A program made the translations under genes and the position numbers. Below, in pieces: positions 17,408 through 27,405 of a DNA stretch of 64,000 nt. The notes beneath the pieces were generated by a model, which was not told the DNA's origin, ran no database searches, and worked only from the letters and a program-made list of their open reading frames with translations. How positions within the stretch are numbered: the stretch's first letter is position 1; every line of letters begins with the position of its first letter. The DNA is taken from positions 62,001-126,000 of the forward strand of contig JAJQDI010000003.1 in assembly GCA_021202275.1 (NCBI GenBank). Reading direction: 5' to 3'. This stretch comes from Bacteroides sp. (GTDB taxonomy: Bacteria; Bacteroidota; Bacteroidia; Bacteroidales; Bacteroidaceae).

Positions 17408-19780
17408 ATGTACCTATGTCAGAAGGCTGGAAGAAGATATCTCAGTGGGGGGAAGCAGTGGTTGTCGCGCCTGCGGACAGGATGGCAATCGATGAGCTAC
17501 CGGCGTCGCGCGATGTATGGTATCTCGCTGGTCTTGCTGATCGCATATATTTGTTGTCTGCCCCGGCAGCTGTTTGATGTACCCTATGCTACGGTGGTGA
17601 CAGATCGCCAGGGAGAACTTCTGGGAGCACGTATAGCCACCGACGGGCAGTGGCGTTTTCCACCCAGGGACAGTGTACCTGTGAAAGTGGAAACCTGTTT
17701 ACTGGAGTTTGAAGATCGTTATTTCTACCGGCACTGGGGCGTGAACCCGTTGGCTATGGGACGGGCCCTTCGTCAGAATCTGGGAGAAGGCAGGGTCGTG
17801 AGCGGCGGGAGCACCCTGACGATGCAGACCATTCGCCTGTCGCGCAGGAAGCCGCGTACACTTCGTGAGAAATTCCGCGAATGTATGTGGGCCACCCGAC
17901 TGGAATTCCGGTATCCGAAGAAAAAAATATTGGCCATGTACGTGTCTCACGCCCCTTTCGGGGGAAATGTCGTGGGGCTCGATGCCGCTTCGTGGCGCTA
18001 TTTCGGTCGGGAACCGGAAGCGCTTTCCTGGGCCGAAGCGGCTACATTGGCCATTTTGCCCAACGCACCCTCCATGATACACCTTTCCCGGGGCAGGGAG
18101 GCTTTGCTGCGGAAGCGTAACCGGTTGCTGGAAAGATTGCATCGAAGTGGAAAGATCGATTCCACCGATTATGAACTGGCACTGGAAGAGCCCTTACCGG
18201 GCGAGCCGTTGCCGCTGCCGGCAACCGCCTTTCATCTGGTCGATTATTTTCATCGTTCCTCTGCCGGGCAGCGGGTGGTATCTACATTGGACAGGGAGTT
18301 GCAGCTGCGTGTAGAAGAGGTGGTAGAGCGATGGAACCGGGAGTTTTCCCAAAGTGATATCCGCCACCTGGCAGCATTGGTCATTGATCTGCACAGCCAT
18401 GAAGTAACGGCCTATTGCGGAAATACACGCCTCCATCCAGAGCAGTGGGGCAATCAGGTGGATGTGATCCGCTCTCCCCGCAGTACGGGGAGCATACTCA
18501 AGCCTTTTCTGTATGGTGCCATGCTTCAGGAGGGTGAACTGTTGCCTCATACCTTACTCCCTGATATTCCTATGAATATCAACGGGTTCACTCCGCAGAA
18601 CTTCAACAAGCAATACGAGGGGGCAGTACCTGCTTCGGAAGCAGTGGCCCGCTCGCTCAATATTCCTACCGTACATATGCTCCGGAGGTACAGTGTACCC
18701 CGGTTCCAGCAGATCCTGACGCAATCCGGACTCTCCACACTCACCCGTTCGCCTTCTCATTACGGCCTTTCGCTGATCCTGGGAGGGGCCGAAGCCACGC
18801 TGTGGGATGTGACGGTAGCCTATGCCGATATGGCGCGTTTGCTGGCGGGTCGTCCGGAGAAAGCCTGCCACCTGCTGGTGGAGAACAAAGAGGGAGCTCC
18901 TTCCCATAAGACCCCTTTTCACCGGGGAGCGGTGTGGCAGACTTTTGAAACGCTGAAAGAGGTCAATCGCCCGGAAGAGATCGACTGGCGCCTGATCCCT
19001 TCCATGCAGACCGTCGCCTGGAAAACAGGAACCAGTTACGGGTTCCGGGATGCCTGGGCGGTGGGAGTGACCCCGCGCTATGCGGTAGGGGTCTGGGTGG
19101 GAAACGCTACGGGTGAGGGAAAGCCTGGCTTGACGGGAGCCCGCACAGCCGGACCGGTGATGTTCGATATCTTCAACCTGCTGCCTGCTTCCGGGTGGTT
19201 CGAAGTACCGTATGAAGAGTTTACCGAGGCAGAGATCTGTACGGAATCGGGACATCTGAAGGGACGTTTCTGCGACCATTGGGAGCAGAGGCTGGTGATG
19301 CCTGCCGCGTTGAAAACGGAGGTTTGCCCCTATCATCATCCGGTCTGTCTGACGGCCGACGAAAGTTTCCGGCTGTATGCCTCCTGCGCAGAAGGTATGC
19401 CTACGGTAGAGTGCAACTGGTTCACACTGCCTCCTGCCTGGGAATGGTACTACCGGCAGCATCATCCCAACTATCGTGCACTGCCACCCCTCAGTCCGGA
19501 TTGCGGAGTGGACAACTACCTGCCCATGCAGTTTATCTATCCGCAGATGAATGCCCGGATCGTGTTGCCGCGGCAACTCGATGGATCGGCCGGAAATGTT
19601 ACGTTCGAACTGGCACACAGCGATCGGCACGCAGTAGTCTACTGGCACCTGAACGATACCTATTTGTCGGAGACAAGAGATTTTCACAAACTCACCCTGA
19701 CTCCCGAGCCGGGCAGACATTCCCTGACGGTAGTAGACGACAAAGGCAACCGTCTGTCAGTTGCCTTTGTTGTAGAATAG
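17408..19780 (+). CDS. pbpC: penicillin-binding protein 1C
   Basis: 790 residues, complete. A membrane anchor (about residues 35-55, YGISLVLLIAYICCL) precedes a GT51 glycosyltransferase domain with FEDRYFYRHWGV (catalytic Glu) and GGSTLTMQ. The transpeptidase domain has the three active-site motifs: GSILKPF (Ser-x-x-Lys), SLN and KTGTS. The C-terminal ~90 residues form the PBP1C-specific beta domain. It polymerises and crosslinks peptidoglycan at the inner membrane. Its start is 7 bp after the macroglobulin gene and the two share one promoter. No internal break. Confidence 0.95.
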   Translation: MYLCQKAGRRYLSGGKQWLSRLRTGWQSMSYRRRAMYGISLVLLIAYICCLPRQLFDVPYATVVTDRQGELLGARIATDGQWRFPPRDSVPVKVETCLLEFEDRYFYRHWGVNPLAMGRALRQNLGEGRVVSGGSTLTMQTIRLSRRKPRTLREKFRECMWATRLEFRYPKKKILAMYVSHAPFGGNVVGLDAASWRYFGREPEALSWAEAATLAILPNAPSMIHLSRGREALLRKRNRLLERLHRSGKIDSTDYELALEEPLPGEPLPLPATAFHLVDYFHRSSAGQRVVSTLDRELQLRVEEVVERWNREFSQSDIRHLAALVIDLHSHEVTAYCGNTRLHPEQWGNQVDVIRSPRSTGSILKPFLYGAMLQEGELLPHTLLPDIPMNINGFTPQNFNKQYEGAVPASEAVARSLNIPTVHMLRRYSVPRFQQILTQSGLSTLTRSPSHYGLSLILGGAEATLWDVTVAYADMARLLAGRPEKACHLLVENKEGAPSHKTPFHRGAVWQTFETLKEVNRPEEIDWRLIPSMQTVAWKTGTSYGFRDAWAVGVTPRYAVGVWVGNATGEGKPGLTGARTAGPVMFDIFNLLPASGWFEVPYEEFTEAEICTESGHLKGRFCDHWEQRLVMPAALKTEVCPYHHPVCLTADESFRLYASCAEGMPTVECNWFTLPPAWEWYYRQHHPNYRALPPLSPDCGVDNYLPMQFIYPQMNARIVLPRQLDGSAGNVTFELAHSDRHAVVYWHLNDTYLSETRDFHKLTLTPEPGRHSLTVVDDKGNRLSVAFVVE

Positions 19781-19807
19781 AGAATGATCTCTTTGTGTAT
19801 CCCGGGA

Positions 19808-20821
19808 TTATCTGTGGCCCGCGCCTCCGCCGCGCATTTCACTGCCACCGCCGTGCATCTCGTTGCCACCACTGTGCATTTCATTTCCACCGAAGTTTTC
19901 CCGGTGAAGATTTCCCGAAGGGGCAAACTGATGCATAGAAGATTGCCTGACAGGAAGGTTCTCTATATTATTCCTGTGTTGATTGAAGTTGCTATTGGGC
20001 CAGGAAGAGTCTTTGTGCATGGGGCTGACCGAATTTTCATCCGCTTTGCGTATCTGCATAGGCTCGGGATGATAAACCTGCGGACGATAGACCGGTATCT
20101 CTCTGTTGTCATTTCTCAGGCTCGTCTGTGTGGTCGGGAGGACAGTATGTCGGTCACCGTCTTTCAATACGGAAGGTGTCACCTCTTTCCGGGTGAATCC
20201 GGCTACCTGGCGCGCGTCGGGACCCGCGGAATAATATCGGTTGCCTGCGCTGCGCTGGAAATTGTTCATCAGTGTGATCCTGCCGGCATCGTTCCGCACG
20301 ATGTTCTCAGAGGCAAGTCTGTGATGGAGGTCGTGATCCATGATGTGGTTCTTGTCCACCACATTCCAGTAATAGTCATGCTCCGGTCTCCATCCTCTCC
20401 AGGAGTCTACGGAAATATCCACGCCGGGGGCTACAGGTGCCCAGGCATAATTGTTGCCCGTTTCGCCCCATACCACCCATGAAGGGGCCCATTCGTATCC
20501 GGGAACCCATAACCATCCGTAGGAGTTGTCATACAACCAGCTCCCGTAATGGAAAGGAGCCCATCCCCAGTCGTACGCTGAATCCCAGTACTATCCTTCC
20601 GTGGTATATTCCCAATGTCCGTTGGTGGCATAAGGCCGGAAATCCGATACATTCGGGTGCCATACATTGCCATACTGCGGATATTCGATCCATGTACCGT
20701 ACGGAGAAAGGGTGTTGTAAAACTCCTGGAACGTAATGGCGGCCTTGTTGGCAGTCTGGGCAGAAAGCGATAGACTGGCCGCGACCATACACATAATTAT
20801 AAACGTATAGATCTTTTTCAT
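19808..20821 (-). pseudogene. DUF6600-type Trp-rich exported protein with an in-frame stop
   Basis: Start ATG at 20821 gives a Sec signal (MKKIYTFIIMCMVAASLSLSAQ). The body is a tandem of short Tyr/Trp/Pro blocks (FYNTLSPYGTWIEYPQYGNVW, PFHYGSWLYDNSYGWLWVPGYEW), the pattern of DUF6600 proteins. The frame is cut by TAG at 20591-20593 at YTTEG*YWDSAYDWGW, where relatives have Trp; TGG to TAG is one transition. After it the frame runs on to a C-terminus with the repeated unit GGNEMH/GGSEM. Envelope or periplasmic protein of unknown function. Confidence 0.75.
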
Positions 20822-20903
20822 ACTCTTGATTTTTAGTTTTTGATGAATTGAATTCCCTTTTAACATATCACACTCTGCTTTGTTCGCTTTGTTCGGAAGT
20901 ACT

Positions 20904-23483
20904 TTATATCCAACGCACATATGCGAAGTCCATGCGGTGTGCCATATCTTTGTTTTTGGGAAACATACGGAAGGCATAACTGAATATCCCGGATTGCCTG
21001 ATTACATACTTATCGCTGAACCGGAGACGTGATCCCTGCTCTCCGCTCATCGTTAATTCTTTAGCCGCGACGAAGGTATTGGTATGTGTTTCCGGATCGT
21101 AACTGGTCAGTACAAGATCTATACCCGGTTCTTCGTTCATCTCTTTCCTGTCTATAACGATCTCTATATTCACCTCATTTCCATCAAGCAGCAGCGAAGG
21201 ACCTGTCAGAACCTGTCCTCTGGTATCGGTCATGGCAATGGATACTACTTCTACGCTGTCCCATCCGGCCACGGTATCCTTTTTCCAGGCAGCCAGTTCT
21301 TTGGCCTTTTCGAATTGGTTTTCGGAGATATACCGGGTACGGTCGGCCAGCGGACGATAGAATGTAGCCGTGTATTCATCAATCATCCGTTTGGTTGTGT
21401 ACCGCGGAGCAATGTAAGCCATGGAATTTTTGATGTACTGTATCCATTCGGCAGGGATCTCTTCCGTATCTCTTTTGTAATAGAGCGGTAAGATGGTATG
21501 TTCAAATGTGTAGTAGATGTATTCTGCATCCAGCTGATCCTGATACTCCTCGTTGTCATAGATCTGTTTTTCAGATAAGGCCCACCCGGCATCCTTCCGG
21601 AATGCCTCGTACCACCATCCGTCGAGTACGGAGAAGTTGAGAGCTCCGTTCATTACTGCCTTCTGACCCGATGTGCCCGAAGCTTCCATCAGCCGTACAG
21701 GAGTATTGAGCCAGATATCCACTCCGGATATCATTCGTTTGGCGAGCTCCATGTCATAGTCTTCAAGGAACAAAACCTTGCCCTGAAATTCCGGCATACG
21801 TGAGATATCTATCACTCGTTTGATCAGGTCTTGTCCGGCTCCGTCTGCGGGATGGGCTTTCCCGGCAAACAGGAATACTACCGGATACTGCTCGTTGTTG
21901 ACCAGCTTCGACAGGCGCTCTGTATCCGAAAAAAGCAATTGTGCCCGCTTGTAAGTAGCAAACCTCCGCCCGAATCCTACGAATAGCGCGTTGGCATTGA
22001 AGCCTTCGATCACCCCGTATACCTCTGCCGGCGAAAAGTGGATTTTCATGGCGCCTGCCCTGAACTGTTGTTGCAGGTAGCGGATAAACAGTTTTTTCAG
22101 ATCCAGACGTATCTTCCACAGTTTCTCATCCGGCACGGATTGTATCCGGCTCCATTTGGAAGGCTCCGACTGGTGGGTGTAGAAGTCCGGGCCGAAAGTT
22201 TCTTTATACAGATCTTTCATCTCTCCGGAAGTCCAGGTAGGCATATGTACACCGTTGGTCACGTGTCCCACATACAACTCTTCGGCAAAGTAGCCTTTCC
22301 ATACCGGTTGGAACATGACGCGGGATACTTTCTCGTGCAGCAGGCTCACTCCGTTGGCTTGCAGGCAGGTATTGAGGGCAAATACGCTCATACTGAATTT
22401 CTCCTGCGATCCCGGCTCCGCTCTTCCCATGTCTGCGAATTCCTGCCAGGAGATGCCCAGCCGGGGCGGATAACTACCCATGTATTTACCCAGCAGGCCC
22501 TCGTCGAAATAGTCGTGTCCGGCAGGAACAGGAGTGTGTACGGTATATAATCCGCTGGCGCGTACCACTTCCAGTGCCTGGTTGAATTCCAGTCCTTGTC
22601 CTTCGATCAGATCCAGTAAACGCTGGATATTGATGAAAGCTGCGTGCCCTTCGTTGCAATGGTACACTTCTTTCCGGATGCCCAGTGTATCCAGTAACTG
22701 AATACCACCTATACCCAGCAGGTATTCCTGTTTGATACGGTTTTCCAGGTCGCCACCGTACAATTCGTGCGTGATGGGCCGGTCCAGGTCACTGTTCATA
22801 TTGTTGTCCGTATCCATCAGATAGAGTGATGTACGGCCAACATTCGCCTTCCAGATATTGGCGTAGATATTCCGTCCGGGATACGGTACTGCCAGCACCA
22901 GCGGAGAGCCATCTTCGCGGAGGACCTGCCGGATGGGAAGTTCTTCAAAGTTCTGTGGCTGATACTCCGCTACCTGGTGCCCGTCCGGTGAAAGGGTCTG
23001 TCTGAAGTATCCGTACCGGAAGAGCAGACCTATCCCGGTAAGGTCTATCCGACTGTCGCTTGCCTCTTTCAGGTAGTCTCCGGCCAGGATGCCGAGTCCG
23101 CCCGAATAGATCTTCAATACATTCGTCAATCCATATTCCATACTGAAATAGGCTACGGAAGGCTTTGCCGGATCGGGCTCCTGGGACATATAGTCCCGGA
23201 AGAGTGTAAGTACCTCCTCCATACGTTTCATCAATCCCTCGTCTTTCGTAATATCCTGTATTCTTTCCAGGGTGAGGTATTGCAGTAGAAGTACCGGGTT
23301 GTGTCCGACCGTTTGCCACAGTCCGGGATCTAATGCTTCAAAAAGCTCCATGGCTTCTGTGTTCCAGCTCCACCACAGGTTATGGGCCAGATTGGTGAGT
23401 GGAGCCAGCTTATCGGATAGTTCCAGTTTGGAATGGATGGTACGCCAGTCAGGATCGTTGGTATGGCTTGTTACGGTTCTCAT
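20904..23483 (-). CDS. glgP: alpha-glucan (glycogen/maltodextrin) phosphorylase
   Basis: 859 residues, complete. The N-terminal domain (DUF3417-like, NLWWSWNTEAMELFEAL) and the phosphorylase core are both present: YFSMEYGLT, the glucan-binding CNEGHAAF and the PLP-phosphate site EASGTSGQKAVMNG at about residue 640. It belongs to the compact (~850 aa) phosphorylase group that releases glucose-1-phosphate from glycogen or maltodextrin in the cytosol. It begins without a clear -7 box. The DUF6600 gene lies 82 bp downstream on the same strand. Confidence 0.93.
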   Translation of the reverse strand: MRTVTSHTNDPDWRTIHSKLELSDKLAPLTNLAHNLWWSWNTEAMELFEALDPGLWQTVGHNPVLLLQYLTLERIQDITKDEGLMKRMEEVLTLFRDYMSQEPDPAKPSVAYFSMEYGLTNVLKIYSGGLGILAGDYLKEASDSRIDLTGIGLLFRYGYFRQTLSPDGHQVAEYQPQNFEELPIRQVLREDGSPLVLAVPYPGRNIYANIWKANVGRTSLYLMDTDNNMNSDLDRPITHELYGGDLENRIKQEYLLGIGGIQLLDTLGIRKEVYHCNEGHAAFINIQRLLDLIEGQGLEFNQALEVVRASGLYTVHTPVPAGHDYFDEGLLGKYMGSYPPRLGISWQEFADMGRAEPGSQEKFSMSVFALNTCLQANGVSLLHEKVSRVMFQPVWKGYFAEELYVGHVTNGVHMPTWTSGEMKDLYKETFGPDFYTHQSEPSKWSRIQSVPDEKLWKIRLDLKKLFIRYLQQQFRAGAMKIHFSPAEVYGVIEGFNANALFVGFGRRFATYKRAQLLFSDTERLSKLVNNEQYPVVFLFAGKAHPADGAGQDLIKRVIDISRMPEFQGKVLFLEDYDMELAKRMISGVDIWLNTPVRLMEASGTSGQKAVMNGALNFSVLDGWWYEAFRKDAGWALSEKQIYDNEEYQDQLDAEYIYYTFEHTILPLYYKRDTEEIPAEWIQYIKNSMAYIAPRYTTKRMIDEYTATFYRPLADRTRYISENQFEKAKELAAWKKDTVAGWDSVEVVSIAMTDTRGQVLTGPSLLLDGNEVNIEIVIDRKEMNEEPGIDLVLTSYDPETHTNTFVAAKELTMSGEQGSRLRFSDKYVIRQSGIFSYAFRMFPKNKDMAHRMDFAYVRWI

Positions 23484-23760
23484 ATATCCATGTTATCAGT
23501 AGGATTGAGCAAAAAATGATGTTTTTATCGTTGGAGAACAGTCGGGTAGTCCCTTTTGTTTTTGCGGGTGGATGATAGGGAAAATGAATTCCGTCAGCGA
23601 GAGGTTCTAAGCAGGTTGTATGCAATATATCGATGGACTTGCTGATCCGTTACCCGAGATTTTCGCTTTTAAAAGTGTTCTGTTACAGTCTCATGAAAAT
23701 ATATTTCTGGAATGTCATTTTTCATTTTCAGAGTAATCTTTTAATTATAAGGAATGATCT

Positions 23761-24398
23761 GTGTTTATGCATGACTTCTGGACGAATAGAAAAAACTTGC
23801 AGAAAATATCTGAGTTCTTGTATCGAAAGCTTCGATCTCCAGGTTTAGACATACAGCTACAAGTAGATCTCATTCAAATATTAGGTACAATAAAATGGCC
23901 TTACGCCAAAAGGTTAGCAATAAAAAATATGTATAGTACAGTACGTGATTTGAGACACAGAAGTGTTATAGTATTGGAGTGGGTAGGTAATGCTCCTGAT
24001 CCTCTCTTGTTAAATAAGAGAATGATGAACGATGGAGACGCTCAACTTAGAGGTTCTGTTTCCATTGCTATGTGTCAGATCTTCTGGCATGATCATCCGG
24101 AAACAAAAGATGCAATAGCGGAATGTATGTTTGAAGCGGTGATAAAAGAGGAAGATCCTGTAGCATGAGCACTGGAAGGAATGCTAATAACGATCCAGAC
24201 TTTGTTAAAGAAAAAAAATGATCAAATGAGAGTCGGTATGGGATGATTACTGGGGATAGTTTAAAAGCGAAAGACAAAATGGCTGTTTTCCTGGAAAAGC
24301 ATCTGAAAGATAAAGTGTACAATACTTTCATTACGATGTGGTAGATAGATCTGGAATTCATGCTTTTTTTCAAAGAGTTTAAAAACCTTACCCGATGA
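23761..24398 (+). pseudogene. decayed helical-repeat (HEAT-like) protein
   Basis: The frame from 23761 (GTG; ATG at 23767) runs as paired helices (KNLQKISEFLYRKL, DIQLQVDLIQILGTIKWPYAKRLAI, DAQLRGSVSIAMCQIFW) that look like HEAT-type repeats. It meets TGA at 24166-24168, after PVA and before ALEGMLITIQTLL, where TGG would read through. A later frameshift in the A8 run near 24210-24220 and a TAG after ITMW follow, ending at about 24398. Function unknown; possibly a regulatory or immunity-like repeat protein. The multiple lesions favour true decay here. Confidence 0.5.
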
Positions 24399-24729
24399 AA
24401 CAGAAAAGGATCAGAGGGGACGGTACTTCATCCAGTGTATGCGGGATAATAGTCTTTTCCTGTCCGGAATTGATGGTATATATACTGTTGTCGATGATGT
24501 AGAAGTATAACCTGTTTATCTTTTCGGATGATCAGGGTATTCCATGAATTATGTTCCGGACTGCTGAACCCTGAGGTGTTTTGTTACTGTTGGTAGTATC
24601 TTTAGGTTACCTCAGAATGAATACGTCCATCTGCTATCATTTTTTCCTGAATAACTAAATAAACATAACAAGGCGGACTTTTAAGCAAACAATGATTATC
24701 TTTATACGATAATCATTCGGCTTAATCCT
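24399..24729. other. 330-bp stretch before the AraC gene
   Basis: No intact gene. A short open stretch (GRYFIQCMRDNSLFLSGIDG in translation, about 24419-24511, plus strand) looks protein-like and may be another gene remnant. The last 60 bp are AT-rich and carry the AraC gene's leader. Confidence 0.35.
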
Positions 24730-25602
24730 ATGAATACAAAATCAGATGTAGTAATTTATAACTATCTGGATACCTTTTTCTGTTGTTATGTAGAAAATGA
24801 AAAGCTATGTGAGGATATGGTATCCGATCATACGCTGGTATACATCTGTTCCGGGGAAATGATTCTGGTTACAAAGGAAAAACGGTTTATCCTGAAAAAA
24901 GGAGATTCTTTCTTTCTGAAACGTAATCATCTGATTAGAAAGATCAAGCAGCCGACAAAGAATGGCGAGAGTTTCAAAGGGCTTTTTCTGCAACTCAAAA
25001 CACCGTTCCTCAAAAAAATGTTTGCTGAACAACGGATCACTCTTCCGGTAAATGGAGGCAAGTCTACAGGGAATTCCCATCATGTAATGTTGGAAAAACA
25101 TCTGTTTTTCGATGGATTGTTTATGTCGCTCGAACAATATTTCAATACAAAGGAATATCCCTCTACAGAATTGATGGATGCCAAGTTAAAAGAAGCTGTC
25201 TTTGTGTTGTTACAACTGAAACCGGAACTTAGCTCTGTGTTGTTTGATTTTACCGATCCGTGGAAAACCGACCTGGCGGATTTTATGATAAACAATTATA
25301 AATGTGATCTTTCCGTTGAAGAATTTGCTCGTTATACCGGACGTAGCCTGTCGACATTCAAGAAAGATTTTGCTCGTATTTATCAGGAGACACCCAGTAG
25401 GTGGCTGGTTAAAAAGCGGTTGGAAGAGGCTAGGGATCTTATCAATAACAAAGGACAAAAACCTTCGGAGGTATATTTGAATATAGGCTTTAAAAACCTT
25501 TCTCACTTTTCAACTGCTTTCAAAAAGCAATTCGGATATACCCCGTCAGTAGCTGCGGCAAAAAAAGGGGGGGATCATCGGATGTTACCAACAATCAGGT
25601 AA
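24730..25602 (+). CDS. AraC-family transcriptional regulator
   Basis: 290 residues. The N-terminal ~150 form a cupin-like sensing domain (LRFILKKGDSFFLKRNHL region). The C-terminal ~100 carry the double helix-turn-helix of AraC proteins: DLSVEEFARYTGRSLSTFKKDF and the second motif KPSEVYLNIGFKNLSHFSTAFKKQFGYTPS. It lies just upstream of a YqhD-like dehydrogenase in the same direction, as the E. coli activator YqhC lies next to yqhD. It is therefore a good candidate activator of that gene in response to reactive aldehydes; that role is inferred from synteny only. Confidence 0.85.
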   Translation: MNTKSDVVIYNYLDTFFCCYVENEKLCEDMVSDHTLVYICSGEMILVTKEKRFILKKGDSFFLKRNHLIRKIKQPTKNGESFKGLFLQLKTPFLKKMFAEQRITLPVNGGKSTGNSHHVMLEKHLFFDGLFMSLEQYFNTKEYPSTELMDAKLKEAVFVLLQLKPELSSVLFDFTDPWKTDLADFMINNYKCDLSVEEFARYTGRSLSTFKKDFARIYQETPSRWLVKKRLEEARDLINNKGQKPSEVYLNIGFKNLSHFSTAFKKQFGYTPSVAAAKKGGDHRMLPTIR

Positions 25603-25659
25603 CGTTTCAGAAAACAAATTTATGACTTTTTAGAAAAACAATCACACTGGATCAGTTCG

Positions 25660-25688
25660 TATATTTGCATGGCTGAACGAAAACGTTC
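25660..25688 (+). promoter_or_regulatory. promoter and small palindrome upstream of the dehydrogenase
   Basis: TATATTTG (25660-25667) is a -7 box. Eight bases later GAACGAAAACGTTC (25675-25688) is a perfect 5-4-5 palindrome near the transcription start, a plausible operator. Confidence 0.45.
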
Positions 25689-25727
25689 GTCATGTAATTT
25701 TTGTATCTATCTATTAATAAAAAAAAT

Positions 25728-26872
25728 ATGAATAACTTTATTTTTCAGAATCCGGTAAAACTCATTGTGGGTAAAGGAATGATCTCAGAATTAGCCAATG
25801 AAATACCTGCCGGGAAACGCGTCATGGTAACTTTTGGAGGGGGTAGTGTAAAGAAGAACAACGTATATAATCAGGTAAAAGAGGCTCTGGAAGGCTTTTA
25901 TACCGTAGAGTTCTGGGGGATCGAAGCGAATCCTACCATAGAAACCCTTCGTAAAGCCATTGCTTTGGGAAAAGAAGAAAAAATAGACTTCCTCCTGGCT
26001 GTGGGAGGCGGCTCTGTAATTGACGGAACCAAACTGATTTCTGCCGGTCTGTTATATGACGGCGACGCGTGGGATCTGGTACTGGGTGGTAAAGAAACAC
26101 GCACAATTCCTCTGGCAACCGTACTTACTCTTCCGGCAACAGGCTCGGAAATGAATGCGGGTGCAGTGATTTCCAATAAGGCTACCCGGGAGAAGTTTGC
26201 CTTTTTTCCAATTATCCCGTATGTTCCATTCTCGATCCCGAAGTGACTTTTACACTTCCCGACAATCAGATTACCAATGGACTGGCCGATACATTTGTAC
26301 ATGTTATGGAACAATACCTGACCGTTCCCGGTGTGTCTCGGCTTATGGATCGTTGGGCAGAGGGTATACTCCAGACGGTGGTGGAAATAGCACCGTTGAT
26401 TCAAAAAGATAAACACAATTACGATCTGATGGCCGAATTCATGCTTTCAGCAACAATGGGGCTTAACGGGTTTGTTGCACTGGGTGGTGTACCCCAGGAT
26501 TGGGCAACACACATGATAGGACACGAACTGACTGCACTACACGGTCTTTCACACGGACATACCCTCGCAATCGTTCTTCCCGGTACCATGAATATACTGC
26601 GCGAGAGCAAAGGCGACAAGATCCTTCAATACGGCGAACGTGTCTGGGGTATAACCGAAGGAACACGTGACGAACGTATGGATATGGTCATCTCGAAAAC
26701 CGATGAATTTTTCCGTTCACTCGGCCTTACAACCCGCCTGAGTGAAGAAAATATCGGAACCGATACTATTAATGAAATAGAACGCCGTTTCAATGAACGT
26801 GGAGCAGCCTTCGGTGAGAATCAAAACGTGAACGGCGAAATTGCTAAGAAAATTCTATCCGATAGAATATAA
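25728..26872 (+). pseudogene. iron-type alcohol/aldehyde dehydrogenase (YqhD-like), frameshifted
   Basis: The first half (ATG 25728) has the NAD(P)-binding block with GGGSVKKN, GGGSVIDGTK and LPATGSEMN. The second half has the metal ligands (DTFVHVMEQYL, HMIGHELTALHGLSHGHTLAI). The frames change in a run of six T at 26202-26207; one more T gives FAFFSNYPVCSILDPEVTFTL, matching the family. Full length is about 382 residues. GGGSVKKN and the HGLSHG block resemble the NADPH-dependent YqhD/BdhA group, which reduces toxic aldehydes such as methylglyoxal or butanal in the cytosol. Directly downstream of an AraC regulator. Confidence 0.85.
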
Positions 26873-26967
26873 TATTACCTCTATGTTATCTTTTCCCCAT
26901 CTTAAAAGCATAGTACCGGATAGGTTGTTTCCAAAGTGCTTCAATCCATATTTTCTGGTAATTTTGT

Positions 26968-27016
26968 AAAGAAGAAAAGTCCTGTAAATGTATCATTTAC
27001 AGGACTTTTCTTCTTT
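26968..27016. terminator. bidirectional terminator between dehydrogenase and tRNA-Ser
   Basis: Perfect 23-bp stem (opening AAAGAAGAAAAGTCCTGT) with a 3-nt loop. A-rich and T-rich arms give U tracts in both directions. Serves the rightward dehydrogenase and the leftward tRNA. Confidence 0.85.
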
Positions 27017-27032
27017 TTGCTATTTATATCAG

Positions 27033-27119
27033 CGGAAGCGGCGAGATTCGAACTCGCGGAACAGTTGCCCGTTCGTCAGTTTAGCAAACTGGTGGTTTCA
27101 GCCACTCACCCACACTTCC
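27033..27119 (-). tRNA. tRNA-Ser (anticodon GCU)
   Basis: The minus strand folds as a class II tRNA. Acceptor GGAAGTG pairs with CGCTTCC (one G-U), the D-loop region is GAGTGGCTGAAACC, the anticodon loop is TTGCTAA with GCT at 27083-27085, a long variable arm follows, and the T arm is GCGAGTTCGAATCTCGC. 87 nt. CCA is not encoded. It decodes AGC/AGU serine codons. An exact promoter lies at 27149-27180. Confidence 0.95.
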
Positions 27120-27148
27120 TTCAGAGGCATTTTCTCTCAAATGCGATG

Positions 27149-27180
27149 CAAATATAGGCTGAACTTTTGTACTATGCAAA
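27149..27180 (-). promoter_or_regulatory. full promoter of tRNA-Ser
   Basis: Minus-strand TTTG (27177-27180), 20-bp spacer, TATATTTG (27149-27156). Confidence 0.75.
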
Positions 27181-27332
27181 TGTTTGGAAAAGATTTTTTA
27201 TGCCAAAATCGTCTCTTTCCGGTAAGCAACTCAACTTCAAGATGTAATACAGAAGAGAAGATGTGAACGGTTGTGTGAAAAGATTACAAGGATGTTTTTG
27301 TTTGTGAATTTCCCCTTTCCCACAGTGGAATA

Positions 27333-27346
27333 TTGATATATATCAA
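27333..27346 (+). promoter_or_regulatory. consensus Fnr box TTGAT-ATAT-ATCAA before the MATE pump
   Basis: Exact TTGATNNNNATCAA. Centre 27339.5 is 29.5 bp from the first T of the -7 box at 27369, the class II position and identical to the spacing at two other promoters in the window. Confidence 0.75.
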
Positions 27347-27368
27347 TCGCCCGGTGCGGAGGAATGGA

Positions 27369-27376
27369 TAAATTTG
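27369..27376 (+). promoter_or_regulatory. -7 box (TAAATTTG) of the second MATE gene
   Basis: Matches TAnnTTTG, 29 bp before the GTG start at 27406. No -33 TTTG, as expected if an activator is required. Confidence 0.6.
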
Positions 27377-27405
27377 CACTTCGAAAAGAGAAGGATGTAT
27401 AACAC

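Noticed and set aside
18554..19720. A 388-codon open frame antisense to pbpC
   Set aside because: Fully inside an intact, conserved gene on the other strand; no domain recognised.
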